Source: Niabella yanshanensis (GTDB taxonomy: Bacteria; Bacteroidota; Bacteroidia; Chitinophagales; Chitinophagaceae). From it: a stretch of 64,000 bases of DNA. The stretch's first letter is position 1, and every line of letters begins with the position of its first letter. The notes beneath the pieces were generated by a model. The model saw nothing but the letters and a program-made list of their open reading frames with translations, ran no database searches and had not been told where the DNA came from. A program made the position numbers and the translations under genes. Where the stretch lies: assembly GCF_034424215.1 (NCBI RefSeq), contig NZ_CP139960.1, forward strand, positions 1,116,001-1,180,000, given 5' to 3'. This document shows, one piece after another, positions 25,825 through 35,804 of the stretch.

Positions 25825-28800
25825 ATGCTTGTAGAAAAAATGAAATGTCTACTCTGTGGCAGAGGGCTGCATGTTATGCTTTCTTCTGCGGTTAAAGTTC
25901 ACAAACTGTTCCATACGCTGGTTCAGTCTTTTGACTGTAAGTTTTTGAAAAGAGATAGCATATTGGTGTTGATGTTTCTCTTTTTGTTGCCGGACAATAC
26001 CTTTTCTCAAAGTCAAACAGTATTCTCTGGTAAAGTAGTTGACAGTTTGAGCGGTTTACAGTTGGCTGGGGTTACGATAAGTGTAGACGGATCATTACAG
26101 GGAACCAGTACTAATACAGAAGGTGAGTTCTCACTTGAACTTGCGCAGAATAAGGCGACACTGATATTTTCATATGTTGGGTATATTGATAAAAAGATTA
26201 CCCTGGACAAAGGTGTTCCAGCGCTGGTTCAGTTGAATATGATTTCCAATTCTATGGAGGACGTTGCTGTCGTAGCTTATGGAAGTCAAAAGAAATCAAG
26301 TATGGTTAGCTCAATTACTTCAATAGATCCGAAAGAATTGAAAGTACCATCAAGTAATTTAACAACTGCCCTTGCCGGAAGGTTAGCAGGTGTTATAGCC
26401 TACCAGAGAACAGGAGAGCCTGGATTGGACAATGCATCTTTTTTTATAAGAGGAGTTACCACCTTCGGGTATAAAAAAGACCCTTTGATTATGGTTGATG
26501 GTGTTGAGGTTACTGCTACAGATCTGGCACGGCTTCAACCAGATGATATAGGAAGTTTTTCCATTATGAGGGATGCTACAGCTACAGCATTATATGGCGC
26601 AAGAGGTGCCAATGGAGTTATATTAGTAACGACCAAGGCTGGTGCGGAAGGCCCGGCAAGAATTACGATACGTATTGAAAATTCCCGTTCTTCAAATACG
26701 CGAGATATTGCAATGGCAGATCCGGTGACATATATGAAGCTGCATAATGAAGCTGTATTGACGAGAGACAGATTAGGCATTTTGCCATACTCCAGCAATA
26801 AAATTGATAACACCATTTCAAATGTCAATCCTTATGTTTTCCCGGCAAATGATTGGCTGGGCCAACTAATAAAAAGCAGTACCAATAACCAACGCATGAA
26901 TTTTAATGCGAACGGAGGCGGTAAAATTGCGCGATACTATATAGCGGGTACTTATAATAAGGATAATGGAATTCTGCAAGTTGATAAGCGAAATAATTTC
27001 AACAGTAATATTGCTTTGAAATCATATCAGCTACGATCCAATATTAACATAGATATGACCAAAACTACAGAAGTGATCGTACGTTTGTCTGGTAGTTTTG
27101 ATGACTATAGGGGCCCTTTGGATGGAGGTAGTGGCGTCTATTCCAAAATATTACGTTCTAATCCTGTATTGTTTCCTGCTTATTTTCCAAGCGACCTTCA
27201 ACCCACTACAAAACATATACTTTTTGGAAACGCAGATCAGGGAACCTATATCAATCCCTATGCGGATATGGTAAAAGGATATAAAGATTATTCCCGATCT
27301 ACTATGAATGCCCAGTTTGAGGTTAAGCAAGACCTGAATTTTATAACCAAAGGATTATCGGCCCGGATGCTCTTCAATACGTCTCGTTATTCATATTTTG
27401 ATGTATCCCGGTTCTATAACCCTTTTTATTACCAAAGTTATGGGTATGACAGGATAACTAATACTTACAACATTGGTTTGTTAAATGAAAATACCGCTAC
27501 AGAGTATTTAAATTATAATGAGGGAGCCCGTGATATAAATACTGCAACTTATCTGGAAGCAGCGGCTAATTATAACAAACGTATCGGACGCAAAGGTGAG
27601 TTTGCAGGTTTACTTGTTTATCAACGCAGGCAACAACTTTTTGCTAACCAGGGAACCTTGCAGAAATCTCTTCCATATCGGAATCAGGGCTTTTCGGGCA
27701 GATTCACTTATTCATTCGATACCCGTTATTTGGTGGAAGCCAATTTTGGTTATAATGGATCAGAAAGGTTCTATAAAACAGAACGATACGGATTCTTTCC
27801 TGCTGCTGGTATCGGATGGTTTATTTCAAACGAAAAATTTTGGGAAAATATCAAACCTGTTGTTAGCAAACTTAAGTTGAAAGCAACGTATGGTATTGTT
27901 GGGAACGATGCGATTGGAAGTGCTGATGATAGATTTTTCTATCTCAGTGATATTAATATGAATAACACAGGTGTTGGCGCAACATTTGGTGAAAACCTTA
28001 ATACATTTATTCCTGGTATAACAGTTAATCGTTATGACAACCGAAATATAACCTGGGAACGTTCTTACAAAACTAACTATGGAATCGAGTTAGGGCTGTT
28101 TCAGGACTTAGAACTTCAGGTGGATTACTTTACCGAAAAGAGAGATAATATTTTGATGGATCGTTCAGCAATTCCCGTCTCTATGGGTCTGACCGCTCCT
28201 GTTCGCGCAAATGTGGGAGAAGCTAAGGCGTTTGGAGTTGACGCATCAGCCAGCTACAAAAAGAATTTTACAAATGACCTTTGGCTTCAATGCCAGGGCA
28301 ATTTCACATTCGCCAGGAGTGAATTTACAAAATATGAAGAGCCCCAATATGCCGAATCGTATAAATATCATACAGGGCAATCGCTCAATCAGGTATATGG
28401 CCTTATAGCAGAACGGCTATTCATTGATCAATATGACGTTGAAAATGCACCTAAACAAAACTACGGCCTGTATCAGGCGGGAGATATTAAGTACAGAGAT
28501 GTGAATGGAGATGGACAGATCACAGATTTGGACCAGGTGCCTATAGGCTTACCGACAGTTCCTGAAATAATTTATGGATTTGGTTTTTCGACCGGCTATA
28601 AAGGAGTTGATTTTTCAATGTTTTTTCAAGGATCAGCCCGTTCGTCCTTTTGGATTGATGCAAGAGCGACAAGTCCTTTTATTACAGAAAATGTGTCGGG
28701 AACTCTTGCTCAAAATGCACTTTTAAAGGTATATGCAGACAATCATTGGTCTGAGGATAATAATAACATTTATGCGCTTTGGCCGCGTTTGAGTGACAAT

Positions 28801-29061
28801 TTGATCCAGAATAATATTCAAACAAATACCTGGTTTATGCGCAGGGGTGACTTTCTCCGGCTAAAATCCGCGGAATTAGGTTACTCCCTCAGTGATAAGA
28901 CGATGCGAAAATTACATATGAATACCTGCCGGGTTTACTTAAGTGGAACCAATCTGTTAAATATAAGCGGATTTAAGTTGTGGGACATTGAAATGGGAGG
29001 CAATGGCCTGGCATATCCCGTACAACGAGTAATCAACATAGGTTTACAAGTAGGTTTTTAA
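25825..29061 (+). CDS. SusC/RagA-type TonB-linked outer-membrane transporter
   Basis: The 1078-residue protein imports oligosaccharides with its SusD partner. A long N-terminus ends in a hydrophobic signal segment (about residues 44-62, SILVLMFLFLLPDNTFSQS). A carboxypeptidase-regulatory domain follows (VFSGKVVDSLSGLQLAGVTI), then the plug with IMVDGVEVTATDLARLQPDDIGSFSIMRDATATALYGARGANGVILVTTK (the SusC signature region). The beta-barrel ends in an aromatic C-terminus, VINIGLQVGF. The start may lie further in, because the first 40 residues are unusual. It heads a six-gene operon and is preceded by an AraC-type operator. Confidence 0.95.
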   Translation: MLVEKMKCLLCGRGLHVMLSSAVKVHKLFHTLVQSFDCKFLKRDSILVLMFLFLLPDNTFSQSQTVFSGKVVDSLSGLQLAGVTISVDGSLQGTSTNTEGEFSLELAQNKATLIFSYVGYIDKKITLDKGVPALVQLNMISNSMEDVAVVAYGSQKKSSMVSSITSIDPKELKVPSSNLTTALAGRLAGVIAYQRTGEPGLDNASFFIRGVTTFGYKKDPLIMVDGVEVTATDLARLQPDDIGSFSIMRDATATALYGARGANGVILVTTKAGAEGPARITIRIENSRSSNTRDIAMADPVTYMKLHNEAVLTRDRLGILPYSSNKIDNTISNVNPYVFPANDWLGQLIKSSTNNQRMNFNANGGGKIARYYIAGTYNKDNGILQVDKRNNFNSNIALKSYQLRSNINIDMTKTTEVIVRLSGSFDDYRGPLDGGSGVYSKILRSNPVLFPAYFPSDLQPTTKHILFGNADQGTYINPYADMVKGYKDYSRSTMNAQFEVKQDLNFITKGLSARMLFNTSRYSYFDVSRFYNPFYYQSYGYDRITNTYNIGLLNENTATEYLNYNEGARDINTATYLEAAANYNKRIGRKGEFAGLLVYQRRQQLFANQGTLQKSLPYRNQGFSGRFTYSFDTRYLVEANFGYNGSERFYKTERYGFFPAAGIGWFISNEKFWENIKPVVSKLKLKATYGIVGNDAIGSADDRFFYLSDINMNNTGVGATFGENLNTFIPGITVNRYDNRNITWERSYKTNYGIELGLFQDLELQVDYFTEKRDNILMDRSAIPVSMGLTAPVRANVGEAKAFGVDASASYKKNFTNDLWLQCQGNFTFARSEFTKYEEPQYAESYKYHTGQSLNQVYGLIAERLFIDQYDVENAPKQNYGLYQAGDIKYRDVNGDGQITDLDQVPIGLPTVPEIIYGFGFSTGYKGVDFSMFFQGSARSSFWIDARATSPFITENVSGTLAQNALLKVYADNHWSEDNNNIYALWPRLSDNLIQNNIQTNTWFMRRGDFLRLKSAELGYSLSDKTMRKLHMNTCRVYLSGTNLLNISGFKLWDIEMGGNGLAYPVQRVINIGLQVGF

Positions 29062-29081
29062 AATTAAAAGCAAATCACTAT

Positions 29082-30989
29082 ATGAAATCATATATATTCT
29101 ATACTTGGGTTATACTTTTAGCATGCATGAGTAGCTGCAAAAGAGATTATCTTGATATTGTTCCGGATAATGTTGCAACAATTGAAAACGCATTTGCGAA
29201 CAGAAATGAAGCCCAGAAATATTTGGCAACTTTATATTCAAAGCTTCCGCAGGAAAGCTACATTTATGAAAATCCGGGTTTATTGGCCGGGGACGAATTT
29301 TGGACTTATTGGCCTATAACATCTCTAAGCAGATTACCATCAACGCCTCAAAATATTGCCCGGGGAAATCAAGGTGTTAACGATCCCTTATTGAGCTATT
29401 GGAGTGGAACCCAGAATGGAAAGCCGACATTTATAGGCATTCGTGATTGTAATATTTTTCTTGAAAATGTAAGTAATTCTGATAAAATATCAGATTTAAC
29501 AGCAGATATGAGACAACGTTGGATTGGGGAAGCCCAGTTCTTAAAGGCATACTATCATTTCTATTTGCTACGGATGTATGGGCCGATACCAATTATAGAC
29601 AAAAATCTGCCGATAGATGCGACTACAGAGGAGGTTCGGGTTGAAAGACAACCTATAGATGAAGTAGTGAATTATATTGTTAAATTACTTGATACCGCTG
29701 CTTCTAACTTACCGGTGGTAATTCAGAATCGCACAACTGAATTGGGTAGAATAACTAAACTAATAGCACTTTCCACCAAAGCCAGAGTTTTGACAACTGC
29801 CGCCAGTCCGCTTTTTAACGGGAATACAGACTATAGGTCTTTTACTACAGAAGACGGCACTTCTTACTTTTCGCAAACAATGGATATTTCTAAATGGGAA
29901 AGGGCAGCAAGAGCATGTAAAGAAGCGATAGAGGCTTGTGAAGCAGCAGGTTTAAAGCTTTATTATTTTAATGACCCATTGGTCAATGTTTCCTCACGTG
30001 TTCGAAAGGAAATGGACATAAGGAATGCTATTGGTGAAAAATGGAACCAGGAACTAATTTGGGGCTTTACAAACGGAACGGGATCTTCAATTCAGGAGCA
30101 ATGTATGCCAAGGCTGGATCCGAACCGGTTGAGTAATGAAAGTAATTTTGGGCAGCTTGCTCCAAGCTTTAAAATGGCTGAGCTTTTTTACACCAAAAAT
30201 GGTGTTCCCATAAATGAAGACAAAACCTGGGATTTTGGTAACAGGCTGGAGTTGAAAACTGCCGCTCCGGCGGACTCTCACTATATTCAGGATGGTTATG
30301 TAACTGCGGGCCTCAACTTTGAACGAGAACCACGGTTTTATGCAAACATGGCTTTTGATGGTTCCCTTTGGTATATGCAGAACGGAACCTTTAAGGTACA
30401 GGCAAAGGCAGGCCAACTACAGTCGAGAAAAGCTGCTTTTGGGTATTCAATAACCGGGTATTTTACTAAAAAGTTAGTAAGCTGGAAATACGTTATTCAG
30501 GATGGTCAGGCACATTCTACCGAACAGTACCCATGGCCAGTTATAAGATTGGCTGATTTATACCTGATGTATGCAGAATGCTTAAATGAGTGGCAAGGAC
30601 CTGGTGCCGCTGATATTTTACTTTACCTGGACCGCGTAAGGCTCCGTGCTGGTTTACCGGGGGTAATTGAGTCCTGGACAAACTTTTCTACTGATCCTGC
30701 CAAGTATTTAAATAAACAAGGGCTTCGTTCCATTATACATCAGGAAACGCTGATAGAGTTTGCTTTTGAAGGCCACCGTTTTTGGGATCTGCGCCGATGG
30801 AAAGAAGCCGCAACAGTGTTAAATACACCACAGTATGGATGGGATATTGAGCAATCGGATGCGGCTTCCTATTATCGTAAAAAATTGCTATTTCAGCAAA
30901 AATTTCAGGCGCCAAGGGATTATTTCTGGCCTTTACGGCAGTATGATCTTATTGTAAATCCAAATCTAATTCAAAACCCAGGTTGGTAA
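29082..30989 (+). CDS. SusD/RagB-type nutrient-binding lipoprotein
   Basis: The 635-residue surface lipoprotein (lipobox MSSC at Cys19) caps the SusC barrel and binds the glycan. It has the helical TPR-like SusD fold: an N-terminal AFANRNEAQKYLATLYSKLP, RWIGEAQFLKAYYHFYLLRMYGPIPII in the first half, and the C-terminal VIRLADLYLMYAECLNE plus FEGHRFWDLRRWKEA. It ends FWPLRQYDLIVNPNLIQNPGW, as typical for the family. It starts 21 bp after susC, clearly the same operon. The ligand is not known from the sequence. Confidence 0.95.
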   Translation: MKSYIFYTWVILLACMSSCKRDYLDIVPDNVATIENAFANRNEAQKYLATLYSKLPQESYIYENPGLLAGDEFWTYWPITSLSRLPSTPQNIARGNQGVNDPLLSYWSGTQNGKPTFIGIRDCNIFLENVSNSDKISDLTADMRQRWIGEAQFLKAYYHFYLLRMYGPIPIIDKNLPIDATTEEVRVERQPIDEVVNYIVKLLDTAASNLPVVIQNRTTELGRITKLIALSTKARVLTTAASPLFNGNTDYRSFTTEDGTSYFSQTMDISKWERAARACKEAIEACEAAGLKLYYFNDPLVNVSSRVRKEMDIRNAIGEKWNQELIWGFTNGTGSSIQEQCMPRLDPNRLSNESNFGQLAPSFKMAELFYTKNGVPINEDKTWDFGNRLELKTAAPADSHYIQDGYVTAGLNFEREPRFYANMAFDGSLWYMQNGTFKVQAKAGQLQSRKAAFGYSITGYFTKKLVSWKYVIQDGQAHSTEQYPWPVIRLADLYLMYAECLNEWQGPGAADILLYLDRVRLRAGLPGVIESWTNFSTDPAKYLNKQGLRSIIHQETLIEFAFEGHRFWDLRRWKEAATVLNTPQYGWDIEQSDAASYYRKKLLFQQKFQAPRDYFWPLRQYDLIVNPNLIQNPGW

Positions 30990-31007
30990 AATCTAAAACT
31001 ACAGATT

Positions 31008-32174
31008 ATGCAGAAGATACAAATATTGGCACTTGCGGGTATACTTGTTTTTACAAGCTGCAAAAAAGATAAGCTCGGACCTATCGAAAATAATGAAGCT
31101 ATGCCGCAACCGGTATCTAACGTAAGTTTTGAAAGTATGCCCGGTGCGATAAAACTAACATACGATCTTCCTTCTAACTCAGATATATTATATGTTGAAG
31201 GAGATTATACTAATAAACAGGGTGACACTAAAAGCGTGAAGGCATCCTATTATACCAACAATTTAATATTAGAGGGCTTTGCAGACACTGACGAATATGT
31301 AGTAAATATCCGTACAGTCAGCCGCAGTGAAGTTCGATCTGAACCTAAGACTATTAAAGTTAGGGCATTGACACCTCCTGTCTTATCGATCTTCCAAACG
31401 CTTGCGGCCAGAGAAGACTTTGGGGGAATCAATGTTACTTTTTCCAATCCTACAGCAGCTGATGTGGCTGTTGTCATTTGCTATAAAGATTCAACCGGCG
31501 AGTTTGTGAATAATGAAACATTTTACACGAAGGTCAGGAATGCAAATTTTACCTCAAGAGGGTTTGAATCAAAACAAACAACGTTTGGAGTTTATTTGAG
31601 AGACAGGTGGAATAATTTAAGCGATACACTTCAGACGACAGTTACGCCAATTTTTGAGAAGCAATTGGATAAAGGGTTGTTCAGGCAAGTCTTATTACCA
31701 ACAGATATCGCGGATGGCTGGGGGTTACCTATTCCTAATCTTTGGGACGGTAAGGTAGCCCCAGATGGCGTAATGTGGCATTCTGCTGACGGACAAATGC
31801 CGATGCATATTACATTTGATCTGGGGGTACTTGCTAAATTGAGCCGTTTTACTTTATGGCAGCGCTCCGGTTCCTATTTATACAATCATGGTAATCCCAA
31901 AAGATATGAAATCTGGGGGTCAGATGCACCGCCTGCTGATGGCAGTTGGAATAACTGGACGCTTTTAGCTTCATGTGTATCTGTAAAACCCTCTGAAAAT
32001 TCACTTGGAGATAATACTGCGGAAGATATTGCAGCCGCTGCTTTAGGCGAACAAACCAATATTCCTTTATCGGCGCCTAAAGTTCGGTATATAAGAGTAA
32101 AAATACTGGAAACCTGGAGTGGTGGTATTGCTAGTCATATTTCTGAAATGACTTTCTGGGGCAATGCTCAATAA
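31008..32174 (+). CDS. Surface lipoprotein with DUF4959, DUF5126 and DUF5000 domains
   Basis: The 388-residue protein has a lipobox VFTSC (Cys18). An N-terminal fibronectin-like DUF4959 (PGAIKLTYDLPSNSDILYVEGDY), a middle DUF5126-like part (GINVTFSNPTAADVAVVICYKD) and a C-terminal DUF5000 galactose-binding-like sandwich follow (FDLGVLAKLSRFTLWQRSGSYLYNHGNPKRYEIWGS). Such proteins follow SusD in many Bacteroidota loci and probably act as accessory surface glycan-binding proteins. It starts 18 bp after susD. The family is recognised; the specific ligand is unknown. Confidence 0.88.
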   Translation: MQKIQILALAGILVFTSCKKDKLGPIENNEAMPQPVSNVSFESMPGAIKLTYDLPSNSDILYVEGDYTNKQGDTKSVKASYYTNNLILEGFADTDEYVVNIRTVSRSEVRSEPKTIKVRALTPPVLSIFQTLAAREDFGGINVTFSNPTAADVAVVICYKDSTGEFVNNETFYTKVRNANFTSRGFESKQTTFGVYLRDRWNNLSDTLQTTVTPIFEKQLDKGLFRQVLLPTDIADGWGLPIPNLWDGKVAPDGVMWHSADGQMPMHITFDLGVLAKLSRFTLWQRSGSYLYNHGNPKRYEIWGSDAPPADGSWNNWTLLASCVSVKPSENSLGDNTAEDIAAAALGEQTNIPLSAPKVRYIRVKILETWSGGIASHISEMTFWGNAQ

Positions 32175-32217
32175 CTAGCAAGTACAATCTCGTTAATAAC
32201 AATTAAATGACAGAAGA

Positions 32218-33429
32218 ATGCTTATAATGAATCTTAAAAACTTAGGCGTATGTGCCTGCCTGGTTTGCTTTATGCTGGTTGGAGCGAATAGCTGCACTAA
32301 ATATGACGCTTACAATCAGTATATGAACGGAAAAGATTTAGTATATACTGGAAAGGCTGATTCAGTACGTACATTTCCAGGCAGAAATCGTGTGTTAATG
32401 CAGTGGTTGATAACCGCAGATCCTAATGTTAAATCAGCACATGTGTACTGGAATGGTGGTGCAGATTCAGTGGTGGTGCCTATAAAGCGTACGGTGGGCG
32501 TTGACACAATTCGCACCATGATTTCAAATCTTCCTGAAGGCAATCTTAATTTTCAAATTATAACATTTGACGGGAATAGTAACCATTCTGTAAAAGTAAA
32601 TCATCAGGCATCAGTTTATGGTAATACCTATGAGGAGGCCCTTTTAAATCGGCTGGTTAAGCGGGCAGAAAAAGTAGAGTCTGACGTGCTCATATCCTGG
32701 TACGCACCAGATCAATCTGCCCTGGCAACAGAAGTGACATACTTTTCTGCTGAAGGACAAACAGAAAAAGTGCTGGTACCACCTGATGAAATGTTTACTA
32801 CTCTTGCTAATTATAAAAGCGGCAGTCAATTCTCAATGCGAACTTTATATAAGCCTGAGCCCTATTCCATTGATACTTTTTATTCAACCAGTCAAGTCAA
32901 AAGTGTGATAGCAGATGTTACGTCCATATATTTAAAAAATCCTGGATTTTCTTTTATTTCTTCAGAACTAAATCCTGGAGGGCGGTTTGGCAATCTTAAA
33001 GATTGGGTAACAAATGATGCGGTTAAAAATCAGGGAGGTTTTGGTGGATTCGATAATATTCCAGGATATGGCACATTGTCGCTGGAATACTGGGGTACAC
33101 CTCCGATAAGCAATGGAAAAATTTATCAAACGGTTAACCTTCCACCTGGGAAGTATACTTTTTCTGCAACGGTGCAGAATATTGATTTTGAAATTTCTTC
33201 CAGCTATTTAACTGCCGCTATAGGAAACTCGTTGCCTGACGTTGCATATTTCCAATCGGGTTTAGGCTATGCAAAGTTTACCGATAACTCTTTGAACGGA
33301 AAGGATATTGGCTTTAGCTTTACAATTAATAACGAAACCGAGGTGTCGTTAGGCGTAATTTCTACTATGAACTCAGGAACTCAAAGTCTGCGCCTAAAAG
33401 GTTTTAAGTTAGTATTTGAACCCCTTTAA
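32218..33429 (+). CDS. Surface lipoprotein with DUF4998 and DUF5013-like domains
   Basis: The 403-residue protein has a lipobox NSC near residue 26. DUF4998 lies in the N-terminal half (AHVYWNGGADSVVVPIKRT, ISNLPEGNLNFQIITFDGNSN). A C-terminal DUF5013-like carbohydrate-binding sandwich is marked by GKIYQTVNLPPGKYTFSATV and ends MNSGTQSLRLKGFKL. It is the fourth gene of the operon, 43 bp after the DUF5000 protein, a pairing usual in this phylum. It probably helps hold polysaccharide at the cell surface. An internal ATG three codons in is an equally good start. Confidence 0.82.
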   Translation: MLIMNLKNLGVCACLVCFMLVGANSCTKYDAYNQYMNGKDLVYTGKADSVRTFPGRNRVLMQWLITADPNVKSAHVYWNGGADSVVVPIKRTVGVDTIRTMISNLPEGNLNFQIITFDGNSNHSVKVNHQASVYGNTYEEALLNRLVKRAEKVESDVLISWYAPDQSALATEVTYFSAEGQTEKVLVPPDEMFTTLANYKSGSQFSMRTLYKPEPYSIDTFYSTSQVKSVIADVTSIYLKNPGFSFISSELNPGGRFGNLKDWVTNDAVKNQGGFGGFDNIPGYGTLSLEYWGTPPISNGKIYQTVNLPPGKYTFSATVQNIDFEISSSYLTAAIGNSLPDVAYFQSGLGYAKFTDNSLNGKDIGFSFTINNETEVSLGVISTMNSGTQSLRLKGFKLVFEPL

Positions 33430-33558
33430 ATCCGGTCAGCTATTAAATCCATGATATGTTCCTTGGTTAGAAAAGAAGTTATATAACGAAACAATTCATG
33501 TTGAATTGATCAAAACGTTCATGCCCTTATTAAGTTAAAATAATTCGTCAATAATAAT

Positions 33559-35763
33559 TTGCGTATGCCCAGATTCTCAAATAACACGGCCCTGGTATGT
33601 ATTGTATTTCCAATCTTATTCCAGATTTCTGCAATAAAAAGTATAAAGCATAAAGTTCCGGAAAATCCAAATTTTATTTGTGAAAAATCATTTTGGGGGA
33701 GTTCTGATTCAGGCTACCTTTTTACTTATTTTACAGGTAACAGTAAAGAGGATGAAGCCATCCGTTTTGCGATCAGTACCGATGGCTACCATTTCCAGGC
33801 ACTCAATAATAACCAGCCGGTAATAGCATCTTCAGCTATCAGCGCTACGGGAGGCGTACGTGATCCGCATATTTTGAGAGGCGCAGATGGTAAGACCTTT
33901 TATATGGTTGCTACCGATATGGTGTCTGCCAATGGCTGGGATTCTAACCGGGCGATGGTATTGCTTAAATCAACCAACCTGGTAAACTGGACCTCAGCAA
34001 TAATTAATATTCCGCAGACCTTCAAGGCTTTTGAAAAAGTAAACAGGGTCTGGGCGCCTCAAACTATTTACGATGCTCAAAAGGGTAAATACATGGTTTA
34101 TTGGTCGATGCGGGCTGGTAATGATCCTGATGTGATTTACTACGCGTATACTAATAAAGAATTTACAGCATTAGAAACAGAACCTAAACAGTTATTTTTT
34201 AGTCCGAACAACGGCGCCTGCATTGACGGAGATATTGTAGAGAAAAACGGCAGGTTCCACCTGTTCTTTAAAACTGAAGGCCAGGGCGCTGGTATAAAAG
34301 TGGCCGTTTCGGACAAACTAACGGAAGGATATACGCTGCGCGACTCCTATGTACAGCAAACCAAAGACCCGGTTGAAGGGGCTGGTGTGTTTAAGCTCAA
34401 TGATGGCAGCGGGTATATTTTAATGTATGATGTGTATACCAAAGGGCGTTACCAGTTTACTAAAACAACAGATCTTGAAAATTTTAAAGTGGTGGATGAG
34501 CAGGTATCTATGAACTTTCATCCGCGGCACGGAACAGTGTTGCCCATTACCCGGCAGGAAATGGAGCGTTTAACGGCGAAATGGTTGAGTGTTGCGGATG
34601 TGTTAGGCTCCGCGCAATCCAAACAAATTAAAAAGAACAACATCGTGCTGGACACGGTGGCTAAGAAATTATGGTTGCCTGTTTTGGATAATACCGCACT
34701 CAACCCATTCGATCCGCAGTTCAAGAATTTCCCGGGGGTAAAGATCTCGGCGTCTGGCTCAGATTTTTCCAAAAAACCGGTGGCTTATACTGTTTCGATA
34801 ACAGGCCGCAAGCCCGAGACCTGGCAGGTACAGGTATTACAGAACGGGAATCCGGTATTAGCCGGTTACTATGCTGATCCCGAGATCCTGTATTCCGAAA
34901 AAACCAAAAGGTATTATATCTATCCTACCAGTGATGGTTTTACGGGGTGGGCAGGCAATTATTTTAAAGTATTTTCATCAGCTGATCTCACTAACTGGAA
35001 AGATGAAGGCGTGATGTTGGATCTGCCCAAACAGGTGAGCTGGGCCAACCGCAATGCCTGGGCGCCCTGTATTATTGAAAAGAAGATTAATGGTCAATAT
35101 AAATACTTCTATTATTTCACAGCAGCCCAGAAAATAGGCGTTGCCGTGGCGGATGAGCCAACGGGACCATTTGTTGATTCAGGCAAGCCACTGGTGGCAG
35201 CCAAGCCCGCCGGAATAAAAGGGGGGCAGGAAATTGACCCGGATGTTTTTACAGACCCTCAAACCGGCAAAAGCTACCTCTACTGGGGGAATGGCTATAT
35301 GGCGGTAGCGGAGCTGAATGAGGATATGACCTCATTTAAAACGGACGCCCCTCAAATTATTAAGGTAGATAAAACCTACCGCGAAGGAACTTATGTTTTC
35401 TACAGGAAGGGAACTTATTACTTCATGTGGAGCGAAGATGATACCCGTAGCCCTAATTACCGGGTACGATACGGCACGGCTACCTCACCAACCGGCCCGC
35501 TGACGATACCTGCTGATAATATCGTGATACAAAAAAATGAAGCGGAGGGTATTTATGGAGCCGGTCATAACTCGGTAATACAAATTCCAGGAACGGACGA
35601 CTGGTATATCGTCTATCATCGCTTTACTTATCCTAACGGTATAAAAATGGGCAGTGCTGCCGGGTATAACCGCGAGGTATGCATCGATAAGCTGGTATTT
35701 AATGCAGATGGCTCTATACGGCAAACGATTCCTACACATAAAGGAGTAACTGCCATAAAATAA
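33559..35763 (+). CDS. Tandem glycoside hydrolase family 43 protein
   Basis: The 734-residue protein has a hydrophobic export segment (residues 9-26) and two five-bladed GH43 propellers. Each half shows the family's Asp-Asp-Glu triad. In the first these are GGVRDPHILRG, CIDGDIVEKNG and PVEGAGVFKL. In the second they are YYADPEILYSE, EIDPDVFTDP and YREGTYVFYRKG. GH43 enzymes remove arabinose, xylose or galactose residues from plant polysaccharides. Two intact active sites in one chain suggest two linkages cut in turn. It lies 129 bp after the DUF4998 gene and is probably in the same operon. Confidence 0.88.
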   Translation: MRMPRFSNNTALVCIVFPILFQISAIKSIKHKVPENPNFICEKSFWGSSDSGYLFTYFTGNSKEDEAIRFAISTDGYHFQALNNNQPVIASSAISATGGVRDPHILRGADGKTFYMVATDMVSANGWDSNRAMVLLKSTNLVNWTSAIINIPQTFKAFEKVNRVWAPQTIYDAQKGKYMVYWSMRAGNDPDVIYYAYTNKEFTALETEPKQLFFSPNNGACIDGDIVEKNGRFHLFFKTEGQGAGIKVAVSDKLTEGYTLRDSYVQQTKDPVEGAGVFKLNDGSGYILMYDVYTKGRYQFTKTTDLENFKVVDEQVSMNFHPRHGTVLPITRQEMERLTAKWLSVADVLGSAQSKQIKKNNIVLDTVAKKLWLPVLDNTALNPFDPQFKNFPGVKISASGSDFSKKPVAYTVSITGRKPETWQVQVLQNGNPVLAGYYADPEILYSEKTKRYYIYPTSDGFTGWAGNYFKVFSSADLTNWKDEGVMLDLPKQVSWANRNAWAPCIIEKKINGQYKYFYYFTAAQKIGVAVADEPTGPFVDSGKPLVAAKPAGIKGGQEIDPDVFTDPQTGKSYLYWGNGYMAVAELNEDMTSFKTDAPQIIKVDKTYREGTYVFYRKGTYYFMWSEDDTRSPNYRVRYGTATSPTGPLTIPADNIVIQKNEAEGIYGAGHNSVIQIPGTDDWYIVYHRFTYPNGIKMGSAAGYNREVCIDKLVFNADGSIRQTIPTHKGVTAIK

Positions 35764-35804
35764 AAATCAACAACTAGTTTCATTCATTCAATCAAAACCT
35801 TACA